The translations under genes and the position numbers were made by a program. 39,886 nucleotides of DNA. Source: JAGOSP01 sp964428075. Its GTDB lineage: Bacteria > Patescibacteriota > Minisyncoccia > Moranbacterales > UBA1568. Below, piece after piece: positions 7,835-15,185 of this stretch. Location: assembly GCA_964428075.1 (NCBI GenBank), contig CAYRWQ010000005.1, positions 1 to 39,886 on the forward strand, read 5' to 3'. The notes under the pieces are model-generated. The model was not told the DNA's origin. It made no database searches and was given only the letters and a program-made list of their open reading frames with translations. Every line of letters begins with the position of its first letter. Within the stretch, counting starts at the first letter, position 1.

Positions 7835-7861
7835 GCTTTACCTGGGTGCGCTTGCTACAAT
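7833..7861 (+). promoter_or_regulatory. Promoter for trpS
   Basis: TTGCTT at 7833-7838, a 17-base spacer, then TACAAT at 7856-7861. RNA would start about 21 bases before the ATG at 7889. Confidence 0.65.
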
Positions 7862-7888
7862 AGGAAAAAGGATAATGGCTAAAGAGAT

Positions 7889-8875
7889 ATGAAACAGCGC
7901 TTATTTTCGGGCATGCAGCCATCAGGGACTTTGCATATCGGCAATTACTTGGGGGCGATTGCGCAGTGGCTGTCGCTTCAGGAGGAATATGAAGCGATAT
8001 TTTGCATTGTTGATCAGCATGCTATTACAGTGCCACAGGACCCGATCGTGCTGCATCGTAAGACACTGGAGGTTGCGAAAATGTATTTGGCGGCCGGTAT
8101 CGATCCGAAGAAATGTACGCTTTTTATCCAGTCACAGGTGCCTGAGCATACCGAACTCATGTGGATATTGAATACCATCGCGCGTATGGGTGATTTGGAA
8201 AAAATGACCCAGTTCAAAGACAAGTCAGCAAAGGGCGGACAGGAGACCACGAGCGTTGGCCTGTTTGATTATCCCGTTCTGATGGCGGCAGATATTTTAC
8301 TGTATGATACGGCAATAGTGCCAGTAGGGAAGGACCAGTTGCAGCATATCGAGTTAGCGCGGACCTTGGCCCGTCGTTTCAATGAGCGTTTCGGAGAGAC
8401 ATTCGTGGTACCAGAGGGAAAGATTTCAGTGGAAGGACAACTGATTATGGGTTTAGATGATCCGAGTAAGAAAATGTCAAAATCAGCGAAAAGTGAGTAT
8501 AATTATATTGCCTTGACCGATGATGCTGATACGATTCGGAGGAAGATCAAGAAAGCACTGACTGATTCGGGGAATGAGATCGTGTATCGTGCTGACAAGC
8601 CGGCTTTAAAAAATCTCCTCAATATTTTTGCGCTTTTTTCAAACAAGGCACCGGAATCGGTAGCGGCTGAATATGTTGGTAGGGGATACGGCGTATTCAA
8701 GACGGATTTGGCAGAGGCGCTCATCGAGTTTCTGTCGCCGTTTCAGAAACGGTTGTCGGGTGTTACGGATGAGGTGGCACGTGAGGTATTGACTGAGGGG
8801 GCACGGAGAGCGCGAGTGTTAGCGACCGCTAAAATGCAGACCGTGCGAGAGCGTGTAGGGTTTCCGCGTGTTTAA
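7889..8875 (+). CDS. trpS: Tryptophanyl-tRNA synthetase
   Basis: The protein has 328 aa, a normal length for bacterial TrpRS, and charges tRNA-Trp. It is a class I synthetase with both ATP signatures: the HIGH-type motif HIGN (16-19, in PSGTLHIGNY) and KMSKS (195-199). The GMQPSG start, the MWILNTIARMG region, and DYPVLMAADILLYD, which binds tryptophan and forms the dimer interface, are typical of TrpRS rather than TyrRS. It has its own promoter and a short leader with a weak AAAGAGA binding site. The next gene starts 33 bases downstream. Confidence 0.95.
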   Translation: MKQRLFSGMQPSGTLHIGNYLGAIAQWLSLQEEYEAIFCIVDQHAITVPQDPIVLHRKTLEVAKMYLAAGIDPKKCTLFIQSQVPEHTELMWILNTIARMGDLEKMTQFKDKSAKGGQETTSVGLFDYPVLMAADILLYDTAIVPVGKDQLQHIELARTLARRFNERFGETFVVPEGKISVEGQLIMGLDDPSKKMSKSAKSEYNYIALTDDADTIRRKIKKALTDSGNEIVYRADKPALKNLLNIFALFSNKAPESVAAEYVGRGYGVFKTDLAEALIEFLSPFQKRLSGVTDEVAREVLTEGARRARVLATAKMQTVRERVGFPRV

Positions 8876-8908
8876 TGAGTATGTTTAATTAGTAAGAGGT
8901 AAACGTGT

Positions 8909-9184
8909 ATGGCCACATTCGAAACGAATGTTTTGAGTTTCAACGATGAGAAGGTTCCGACGAAGGATATCCAGGTCGAGGAGGTGGAAGAGATACGAAT
9001 AGAGGGTATAGCAGATGAGGCGCCGGAGCAGGTATCCACAGAAGGGAGAGCCGTAGTCGAAGTAGCTGAAGAGGAGGTGCCAGAGGAAGTGTCAAACGTG
9101 ATACAGTTTGGTGTTCGAGGAGAGGACGAAATCCCAGAAAATAAGGAGTGGCTTAAGACTGGTGAGGAGAAGAAAGCGGCGTAG
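8909..9184 (+). CDS. Small acidic protein, unknown
   Basis: The protein has 91 aa and is very rich in Glu and Val, with a strongly negative middle (about 20-75) and a basic last few residues (GEEKKAA). It has no membrane segment and no cysteine, and is probably disordered. An AAGAGGT binding site lies about 10 bases before the ATG, and an intrinsic terminator follows at 9232, so it looks like a real gene, perhaps read with trpS. No family is recognised. The composition would suit a chaperone-like or nucleic-acid-mimic role, but nothing shows this. Confidence 0.65.
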   Translation: MATFETNVLSFNDEKVPTKDIQVEEVEEIRIEGIADEAPEQVSTEGRAVVEVAEEEVPEEVSNVIQFGVRGEDEIPENKEWLKTGEEKKAA

Positions 9185-9231
9185 GGGCTCTTTCTTCGTT
9201 GATTCTATAGGCAGAGACGGTAACAGTATCC

Positions 9232-9253
9232 CTCTCTATGGAGAGAGTTTTTT
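9232..9253 (+). terminator. Intrinsic terminator after the acidic protein
   Basis: A 6-bp stem (CTCTCT/AGAGAG) with an ATGG loop and six Ts. It ends the trpS / acidic-protein transcript. Confidence 0.8.
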
Positions 9254-9291
9254 GGTGTTTTTGACGAGATAAGAGTGAGGATACGTGTATT

Positions 9292-9666
9292 ATGAAAAAA
9301 ATATTGGTAGGAGATCTTAAGGATCTGTTGTCGGCTGGTCAAGCAAAGGTCTTGATTGTCGATGTACGTGAAGTGGACGAAGTAAGAGATGCGCCGCTTT
9401 TATCCGAGAGGACTCGGTACTTGGTGAATTTACCACTGAGTATCATCCGAGTATTGTCGAAAGAAGAAATACGGAAACGGTGTACGGATTTTTTGGAAAC
9501 GGCGGGGACGCAGCTTGCGCATACCCGTATCATCGTGTCGTGTCGTTCAGGCGGGCGATCAAGTCAGGCGCAGGCACTCTGTGCAATGGCCGGTATCGAA
9601 ACCGAAAATCTGACGGGTGGTTACCAGGCGTGGCAGGAGGCAAAAGAAAACGAGGCCACACGTTGA
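9292..9666 (+). CDS. Rhodanese-like sulfurtransferase domain protein
   Basis: A single rhodanese domain of 124 aa. The N-terminal VLIVDVRE (20-27) is the standard first motif. The active-site loop CRSGGRS begins with Cys84, the residue that carries the persulfide, and the last part (LTGGYQAW) is the family's closing motif. Such proteins move sulfur or act in redox signalling in the cytoplasm. Compared with most single-domain members there is an insertion of about 20 residues between the first motif and the active site. GTGAGG upstream is a usable binding site. The gene stands alone between a terminator and a convergent gene. Confidence 0.85.
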   Translation: MKKILVGDLKDLLSAGQAKVLIVDVREVDEVRDAPLLSERTRYLVNLPLSIIRVLSKEEIRKRCTDFLETAGTQLAHTRIIVSCRSGGRSSQAQALCAMAGIETENLTGGYQAWQEAKENEATR

Positions 9667-9719
9667 TGGTCTCGGAAGGGGAAACAGGAGAAGCGTATTA
9701 CTTGGAAGGTTGTTTTTTA

Positions 9720-9977
9720 TTACACTGGGAGCAATTTTTTGCCGGAAACTTCTCGGATACTGATGAGTTGTACTCGACAGACTTCGTGCGCTGCGTACCA
9801 GGGAAAGTTTCGACACGGTTGGCACGACGGATCGGATGTCGTGCCGTAACAAGGCGTATCAGGAAATGTCCGTTCGAAGCGTGCTTGAGTGCGAGGAACG
9901 TGACACTCGCGGTCTGTATCTGTGAGGCCTTTTTTATCCGCTACGAGCGGGCATAGTTTGGTGGTTGGGATGGTCAT
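9720..9977 (-). CDS. Small Cys-rich protein, unknown
   Basis: The protein has 85 aa with six cysteines (one near the N-terminus, RECH, PCYG, the SCQPC pair, and EVCR), many Thr and Pro, and no signal peptide or membrane segment. The cysteine spacing could hold a metal or form disulfides. The strongest argument for the gene is its ribosome binding site, AAAGGAG, 5 bases before the ATG. It follows the frameshifted gene (10011-10519) by about 30 bases, so the two probably share a transcript. It converges on the rhodanese gene. No homologue is recognised. A longer + strand frame (9480-9956) overlaps it but lacks such a start signal. Confidence 0.55.
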   Translation of the reverse strand: MTIPTTKLCPLVADKKGLTDTDRECHVPRTQARFERTFPDTPCYGTTSDPSCQPCRNFPWYAAHEVCRVQLISIREVSGKKLLPV

Positions 9978-9982
9978 GACGT

Positions 9983-9989
9983 CTCCTTT
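9983..9989 (-). promoter_or_regulatory. Strong Shine-Dalgarno site of the Cys-rich protein
   Basis: AAAGGAG on the minus strand, 5 bases before the ATG at 9977. It decides the strand and start in a region with several competing frames. Confidence 0.7.
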
Positions 9990-10010
9990 CGAGAGTAGCG
10001 GGTTGCAGGG

Positions 10011-10519
10011 TTACAACGGGATATGCACAGCGAGACCGGGTTCGGTGGCGAGCACTTGAGTGATCGGCCGGAGATAGTCGGAAGTGAGTCGACTGTTTTG
10101 TTGCTGTTTGAGTATGTTCGCGAATATCCAGGCGGCCGTTGTGAGAATACGTTTTGTGTTGTGCCGCTCCCGATAGTTTTCGTAGTGACCCTGATGTTCT
10201 TGCTGATACAGTGTGGCAACGAGCTGTGAGATACCGCCGAAAGGGGAAACGACGATGACTTTTTTGACCAATGGTCATGCCGGTGAATGGATCTTCATGC
10301 TCTTGCGGATAATTCAGCAAAATCACCTCAACTCTAGAGAATACATGATGATGTGTGACACTTCGATGATGATTGTTTCCGAGCAGAATGGTGAGCCGGT
10401 CGGATGTTGGATCATGCCAAGGAACTTTCGTACCAGATTTTTGGCGGAGTAGCCGTTTCGGCAATCAGTGCGAGTGTCTCTGTCTCAAATCCATCAAAGA
10501 GATCGTGCAGAGTTTGCAT
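10011..10519 (-). pseudogene. Frameshifted gene, unknown product (about 168 aa if repaired)
   Basis: Three consecutive minus-strand frames read as one protein. The first starts at the ATG at 10519 behind an AAGGAG binding site and gives MQTLHDLFDGFETETLAL through PKIWYE before a TGA at 10412-10414. The second frame supplies VPWHDPTSDRLTILLGNNHH through DPFTGMTIGQK. The third supplies VIVVSPFGGISQLVATL through the TAA at 10011. Both shifts need one base skipped. The second falls at a run of six As, a likely sequencing or assembly indel. Whether the gene is truly broken, mis-sequenced or shifted by programme cannot be told from this. The repaired protein is soluble, rich in His and Asn, and unrecognised. 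A structured RNA and terminator lie upstream. Confidence 0.55.
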
Positions 10520-10582
10520 AATACTTTTCTCCTTTTCGAATTGGTAAAGAACGTATATCGAGCGTTGGGACAAAGATGGCAG

Positions 10583-10608
10583 AAAAAAATCCCGATACTT
10601 TCGGGATT
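10583..10608 (-). terminator. Minus-strand intrinsic terminator
   Basis: An 8-bp perfect stem (AATCCCGA with TCGGGATT) and a 5-base loop. On the minus strand it runs directly into seven Ts. It can end the RNA starting near 10700 and also any readthrough from the mutase gene. Confidence 0.85.
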
Positions 10609-10700
10609 AAGAGGAAACAGTTTCAGAAGGAACATGAAAGACCCCATACTTTTGGTGCTTCCTGTTCCCCACTCTTATTTTCTGTCGTACCATACGCTTA
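10583..10700 (-). ncRNA. Candidate structured small RNA or leader RNA
   Basis: A minus-strand unit of about 118 bases with its own promoter (10707-10734) and a strong terminator (10583-10608). It contains a long helix: 10672-10677 pairs with 10608-10613 (6 bp), and 10662-10668 pairs with 10614-10620 (7 bp, one G-U), with a 3-base bulge. An alternative 6-bp pairing (10663-10668 with 10629-10634) is mutually exclusive with the main one. No ORF of note lies inside. It fits none of the RNA families I checked by eye (SRP RNA, 6S, preQ1, fluoride, T-box). It could be a free small RNA, or an attenuating leader for the gene at 10519. Confidence 0.5.
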
Positions 10701-10706
10701 CGATCC

Positions 10707-10734
10707 AGTATAGCACTCGGAATTTTTTTGGCAA
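10707..10734 (-). promoter_or_regulatory. Minus-strand promoter of the structured RNA
   Basis: TTGCCA (10734-10729), a 16-base spacer, then TATACT (10712-10707) preceded by TGC, an extended -10. It lies just after the stop of the mutase gene. Confidence 0.65.
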
Positions 10735-10754
10735 GAGTATGGTGAAGGTGTGTT

Positions 10755-12089
10755 TTATGCGCGGATGAGAGCAAGGAGTTCATCGCGCTTGATTGTCATT
10801 TGCTCGAGTGTGGCGGCTTCGAGATTCAGTCGTAATAACGGTTCGGTATTGGATGGACGCACATTGAACCACCAATCAGGATAGTCTACTTTGAGGCCAT
10901 CGAGTTCATGTTGTGTGCCATCGGCATAGCGGGCGCGGAGGGCATCAAGGACGGCATCTTTATCTTTCACCTCGCTGTTGATTTCTCCGGAATGGCAGTA
11001 GCGTTTTGTTTCAGCTACGAGCGCAGAAATGGGCTGGCCAGTTTCTGTCATAAGGTTGAGGAAAAGGAGTGCAGGGAGCGTACCGGCTTCGGCAAGGGAG
11101 TTTTCTTCAAAATAGTAGTGCCCGGAAAGCTCACCCGCAAAGATCGCTCCGGTTTCACGCATCTGTCGTTTGATGAAGGCGTGCCCGACACGGCATTCGA
11201 GAGCGACACCGCCGTTTTCTTCGATGAATTCTTTGACTGACCGAGAAGATCGGAGATCGTAGAGAATCGTACTCCCTGGTTTTTTCTTGAGCACTTCTTT
11301 GGCGAGCAGAGCCGTCACTAAATCCATCGGGATTATATCTCCTTTTTCGTCGACGAAACCGATACGGTCGGCATCTCCGTCATACGCGATGCCGAGATCG
11401 GCGTTGACACGAGTGACGGTTTTACGGAGTTCGTCAAGTGTTTCAAGTTTGAGCGGGTTGGCTTCATGAGCAGAGAAGGGATGGGTGAGGTCATCGTAGA
11501 GTCGTGTTATGGTGAGTGTCTCGGCGAACCGTTCGTAAATTGGGAGTTCGAGGATACCCATCGCATTGGCGGTGTCGATGACAAGGGAGAAATGTCGTTT
11601 TTGGAATTCAGCGAAGGAGGCAAAGTGATCATAATATGCTGATTTGATATCTTTCGGTACGAGCGTACCAGTCATGTCTCCTGTTTTGAATTTTCCAGAG
11701 AGCGCAATATCACGTATATCAGTCAATCCAGAATTTACGCCGACAGGGACAGCGCCGCGCAGACAGATCTTCATGCCATTGTATTCGGGAGGATTGTGCG
11801 AGGCAGTGATGGCGACCGCCGCATCGATATCAAGTTGGCCAGCTGCGAAATACACCATAGGAGTAGTGATCACGCCCAGGTCGAACACATCGGCACCGGC
11901 CTCCATGGCACCGCGCGTGAAGTTTTCAAACAATATCGGAGATGAGTCGCGAGCATCACGTCCGACAGCGAGTCGTTTACAGGCGAGAAAATCAACTGTG
12001 GCGCGCCCGATAGCGTACGCGTCTTGTTCGTTGATATCTGTCCCATAGATACCTCGGATATCGTAGGCTTTGAAAATCTGAGTATGCAT
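10755..12089 (-). CDS. Phosphomannomutase/phosphoglucomutase
   Basis: The protein is 444 aa from the ATG at 12089, a typical length for the alpha-D-phosphohexomutase family. It interconverts hexose-6-P and hexose-1-P. All four domain marks are present: TASHNP with phospho-acceptor Ser97, the magnesium loop DGDADR (near 230), the sugar-specificity loop GELSGHYYF, and the phosphate-binding RPSNTEPLLR near the C-terminus. GELSGH is usual in PMM/PGM enzymes that use both mannose and glucose. An in-frame ATG at 12125 lies upstream of the -10 box and would not be in the mRNA. The gene is monocistronic and diverges from the gene at 12251. It supplies mannose-1-P to ManC. Confidence 0.93.
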   Translation of the reverse strand: MHTQIFKAYDIRGIYGTDINEQDAYAIGRATVDFLACKRLAVGRDARDSSPILFENFTRGAMEAGADVFDLGVITTPMVYFAAGQLDIDAAVAITASHNPPEYNGMKICLRGAVPVGVNSGLTDIRDIALSGKFKTGDMTGTLVPKDIKSAYYDHFASFAEFQKRHFSLVIDTANAMGILELPIYERFAETLTITRLYDDLTHPFSAHEANPLKLETLDELRKTVTRVNADLGIAYDGDADRIGFVDEKGDIIPMDLVTALLAKEVLKKKPGSTILYDLRSSRSVKEFIEENGGVALECRVGHAFIKRQMRETGAIFAGELSGHYYFEENSLAEAGTLPALLFLNLMTETGQPISALVAETKRYCHSGEINSEVKDKDAVLDALRARYADGTQHELDGLKVDYPDWWFNVRPSNTEPLLRLNLEAATLEQMTIKRDELLALIRA

Positions 12090-12115
12090 AGCGTTTGGAT
12101 TAGTACGATATCGCC

Positions 12116-12121
12116 AGTATA
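12116..12121 (-). promoter_or_regulatory. Extended -10 promoter of the mutase gene
   Basis: TATACT on the minus strand preceded by TGG. No -35 match. RNA would start near 12109, about 20 bases before the ATG at 12089. Confidence 0.5.
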
Positions 12122-12148
12122 CCATACCGGAGAAGACAGGGGGTATGA

Positions 12149-12176
12149 TTGACGGAATTATATTTTCTGCTATAGT
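12149..12176 (+). promoter_or_regulatory. Promoter for the small membrane gene at 12251
   Basis: TTGACG (12149-12154), a 16-base spacer, then TATAGT (12171-12176) preceded by TGC. It is one of the best promoters in the window and diverges from the mutase promoter 28 bases away. Confidence 0.7.
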
Positions 12177-12250
12177 AGTCAGTCATGCCTCTGGATATCC
12201 GTGAGTGACGAGTTTTTTGACAGACAATACCTTGTTCGGGAGGGAAAACC

Positions 12251-12631
12251 ATGTTGAATTTTGTGTCGCAATCTGCTGCTGTTTTGGGTATCGTTTCTGT
12301 GTTATTCGGAATCATTGGATATATTACGTTTTCTGGATACCGAAAAGCACACAGAAGAGTGAATAGTCGAGACCGGCGTATTTTCCCACGGAGGATCATG
12401 GTCGATATGGGTCATATGATTCGTGTCACTGAAAGGTCAAGACCTTCTCTTATTCTGATGTTTCCCCGGGAAGACTGGCCAGAGTTCGTGCCGTTTCTGA
12501 GGTGGTTCTTTGACATATTTGTTTGTGTTCTAGGAAGGGAAGTGTGGTTCTGCGAATTACCTATGTGCGTTCGCTCGGGAATAAGTCGTGTAACAGGGAG
12601 CGAACAGCCGTTATGTGTTATGTGTCGATGA
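12251..12631 (+). CDS. Small membrane protein, unknown
   Basis: The protein has 126 aa. One membrane segment lies at about 8-29, followed by a strongly basic stretch (YRKAHRRVNSRDRRIFPRR), so the C-terminal part should be inside the cell. The second half holds a WPEFVPFLRWFF amphipathic or hydrophobic segment and then cysteines and mixed residues that look less protein-like, so a frameshift in the last third is possible. The start is firm: GGGAGGG sits 6 bases before the ATG, and a strong promoter lies 75 bases upstream. A terminator follows at 12849. No family is recognised. Confidence 0.6.
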   Translation: MLNFVSQSAAVLGIVSVLFGIIGYITFSGYRKAHRRVNSRDRRIFPRRIMVDMGHMIRVTERSRPSLILMFPREDWPEFVPFLRWFFDIFVCVLGREVWFCELPMCVRSGISRVTGSEQPLCVMCR

Positions 12632-12848
12632 GTATTTATGTATCTCTACATACACAGAATGTTCGGACGACCGATGGTCTTCGGATACGAACACTGGGCG
12701 CGAAATAATACCCGGCTCGAACCTGTATTGTTCTGTGATTCGGGTTTCCGACACGTGTTTTAGAGAGGGTTTGACGCGCTAAATGGTATTGTTGCGTTTC
12801 CCTACAGGCGTATATTATGCCCTTATGGTGTACTTTATTTGATTTGTT

Positions 12849-12876
12849 CTCCGGAGTGAAATGCTCCGGGGTTTTT
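12849..12876 (+). terminator. Intrinsic terminator
   Basis: An 8-bp stem (12849-12856 with 12864-12871, core CCGGAG/CTCCGG, one T-G pair), a 7-base loop and five Ts. It ends the transcript of the gene at 12251, and the 217 bases between hold no convincing gene. It sits just beyond the stop of the convergent gene at 12878. Confidence 0.8.
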
Positions 12877-12877
12877 G

Positions 12878-13282
12878 TTATTCCTGTCGATAGATGGAAA
12901 AAATATGGTGTGGTGTGGCGACTGGCCAGACCCGCACCTCTTTTTTTGCGGGAGGTCCCGTGGAGTCGGATGCTAATATTGGATAAGTGGGCTCGATGGA
13001 TCGTGCCGTGCCGCGCGGGACGGTCACAGTGGCGGCTTCGAGAGTTTCAGTGGTGTTCGTAATAATATACGAAAAAGTATCGAGATCAGTGTGATTGGTG
13101 ATGATAAAGCGCATATCGTTTTGGGTATCAGGTGCTTCGAAAGCGAGTGTCCACCAGCTCTTACGGTAGTCAGGGTCGAGCTCGCGGTCATTTTTCATAA
13201 ACAGGAAAACGGATGTCACAAAGAGGAGACCTGTGAGAATGCAGGCGGATAAGTATCGTCCGAGAAAGGTATTAGCGGACAT
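12878..13282 (-). CDS. Small membrane-anchored protein, unknown
   Basis: The protein has 134 aa. A membrane segment at about 9-29 is followed by an acidic linker and a domain of about 85 residues with beta-strand character (WWTLAFEAPDTQNDMRFIITNHT onwards), which looks extracellular. The ATG overlaps the stop of the upstream GT-C-like gene by 11 bases, so it is very likely translated by coupling and works with it. No motif is known to me. An upstream in-frame start exists but lies deep inside the neighbouring gene. The fold suggests a periplasmic accessory domain, which is inference. Confidence 0.72.
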   Translation of the reverse strand: MSANTFLGRYLSACILTGLLFVTSVFLFMKNDRELDPDYRKSWWTLAFEAPDTQNDMRFIITNHTDLDTFSYIITNTTETLEAATVTVPRGTARSIEPTYPILASDSTGPPAKKEVRVWPVATPHHIFSIYRQE

Positions 13283-15185
13283 ACACGTGTATTTTATCGG
13301 AAGCATAGACCCGCGAGAATTGGGGAGACTTTTCAAATTGCGGCGCATCAAACCGGGGGTTGACTACGAGATAGTTGACACCGGTCCCTGCGAAGCACGC
13401 TTCTGCTCGTGGTGTATTTGGGATAGCAATCATGTCGAGGGTGCAGCGTTCTCGGTCAGTATTTTCATAACGACTAAAGTACCCTCGGGAGAGAGGGAAT
13501 GAGTAGTCACGGAGGAAGAAATGCTTCATCCAAGTGTCGGCTGTGAGATAGTTGTGATCTTTTAAGATGATGTCATCGTGTGTGACGTGTTGAGCGAGAA
13601 AGCGGGAGGCAGCGAATGTTTCGACCGCTTCTGTTGATTTAGGGGTAGTTAAGAGTCTTTGACCATTATCGAATAAACCTGACGCGATCGAGAAGGTGAA
13701 AATGGTACACAGGAGAAAGAGCGTGGGCAGCGAAGCATGTTTTTTGTAGGAAATAGTGATGAACCAGGCTAAACCGATAGCAGCAGCAATACCGATTGGG
13801 AAAACGAAATATGTCCCGATGCGATTGGAAGGGATATCAAGAAAAAGCCAATGGGGACGGAATGACATCAGGAAGAGGGTGACGGTCCAGCCGAGCAGGA
13901 GACTGGCAGCCAAAGAACGACGAAGCGAAATCAGAACCAAAAATAGTCCAGCGAGGCCAAGTGCGAAACGAGCCTCTCCAGCCGTTTCGATGATCTGGTT
14001 GATGGAAAGACCGGTTCGGGTGGATTTGGTAGGGGTGCCAATAGCGGTATCGATAGCGTGAGTTTCGATATACGTGGGCATGGCGATGACGAGAAAGAAG
14101 CCGATTGAGAGAAATGCGACCGTTAGGGGTATCGGTTTAAAAATGAGCCCGTTTATCTTCAAGAGGAGGTTTTTGAGATGGCCTCGGTAGCTCACTATGA
14201 GAATCAGTGTGCTGCCAGCCAGGATATAGAGGAGGATCAGCATGGAGAGATGATGCGTATATGCAAGGGTGAACGTCAGCAGAAAGCCGAACCCGAGGAG
14301 CCGATCATCTTTTTCTTGAAAAGCTCTGAGGAAAAGCAGGAGAATGAGTGGGAGGAAGAGGTTGCCGAATACATTACCAATCACACCACCGGATACAAAT
14401 TTTGCTTGGGGCGAAGCGAGTGTATAGAGAGGGCCGAAGAGGAAAAGAGCAGAGAGTGCGGCCAGTTCTGGACGGATGAATCGGACGAGAGATGATCCTT
14501 TGACGAGTCGGTAGGCGAGCACAACCAGCGCGAAGAGACTTGCGATATTGATGAGCAAGAGAAAGACAATAGGAAAGGCTGACAGAAGATCTGCGGTGGT
14601 GAGTAAAGCGAGAGCGGCGAACGGGAGGTGTTCGCCGATAATGAAGTCAGCTATGGGAGCTGGTTCAGTCAGGTAGATGTTGCCGGATTGATCGATGATG
14701 TTGCGTTCCTGGTACAGGGGCAATGCATGCGTTTCGGTAATAGTTTTGACCCAGTACAGGTGGTGCCCGAGATCGGTGGCGGTCGGGACGATGGCGTCGG
14801 AGAGGTATATTGTCTTCATGAGGAGCGTTAGTGCGAAAAGCACCAGGAAGAGTATTCGTTCTGGCTTGGCATGTGTCAGTGGAAGACAGTGTGATGCGCG
14901 GGAAGAGTGATTCGAACCTATTTTGCGACGAGCGAGCCAGCCTATGGTGAGGATGAGTCCGAGAATGGAAACGAGTACGGGACCACTCAGCGGTATACCG
15001 AAAGTACCCAGTGTGATCATTAGGAAATCAATGCACCCAATGCCGAGTACGAAAGAGAAGAGCAATGTCTCGATGAGGAGCGAATCTTTTTTTGAGGCAA
15101 AACAAAAATACCATACCATGAAACCGGTACCTGTAATCAGTGTGAGTCCTGCGAAGAAGAAGATGGCGTGGATGATCGGGGTCAT
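13272..15185 (-). CDS. Large polytopic membrane protein, GT-C glycosyltransferase-like
   Basis: The protein has 637 aa with about a dozen membrane segments and a soluble C-terminal part (about 530-637). The architecture matches GT-C transferases, which take sugar from a lipid carrier on the outer face. An acidic residue in the first large outer loop (D138 in TATDLGHHLYW) sits where these enzymes keep their catalytic Asp. Further His and Arg residues follow in HHLSM (near 313) and FRPHWLF. The gene overlaps the GT4 gene upstream by 4 bases (ATGA) and the small gene downstream by 11. The whole run probably builds or attaches a surface glycan. Donor and acceptor are unknown. Confidence 0.75.
   Translation of the reverse strand: MTPIIHAIFFFAGLTLITGTGFMVWYFCFASKKDSLLIETLLFSFVLGIGCIDFLMITLGTFGIPLSGPVLVSILGLILTIGWLARRKIGSNHSSRASHCLPLTHAKPERILFLVLFALTLLMKTIYLSDAIVPTATDLGHHLYWVKTITETHALPLYQERNIIDQSGNIYLTEPAPIADFIIGEHLPFAALALLTTADLLSAFPIVFLLLINIASLFALVVLAYRLVKGSSLVRFIRPELAALSALFLFGPLYTLASPQAKFVSGGVIGNVFGNLFLPLILLLFLRAFQEKDDRLLGFGFLLTFTLAYTHHLSMLILLYILAGSTLILIVSYRGHLKNLLLKINGLIFKPIPLTVAFLSIGFFLVIAMPTYIETHAIDTAIGTPTKSTRTGLSINQIIETAGEARFALGLAGLFLVLISLRRSLAASLLLGWTVTLFLMSFRPHWLFLDIPSNRIGTYFVFPIGIAAAIGLAWFITISYKKHASLPTLFLLCTIFTFSIASGLFDNGQRLLTTPKSTEAVETFAASRFLAQHVTHDDIILKDHNYLTADTWMKHFFLRDYSFPLSRGYFSRYENTDRERCTLDMIAIPNTPRAEACFAGTGVNYLVVNPRFDAPQFEKSPQFSRVYASDKIHVYVR

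Noticed and set aside
9480..9956. 158-codon plus-strand frame overlapping the rhodanese and the minus-strand Cys-rich gene
   Set aside because: It begins inside the rhodanese gene in another frame, has no ribosome binding site and reads as unlikely protein. The minus-strand frame has a near-perfect site.
10261..10266. Run of six As followed by G in the frameshifted gene as a programmed -1 slippery site
   Set aside because: The shift needed here is +1 (skip one base), and the run is not in the phase of a classical A-AAA-AAG site, so a simple indel is more likely.
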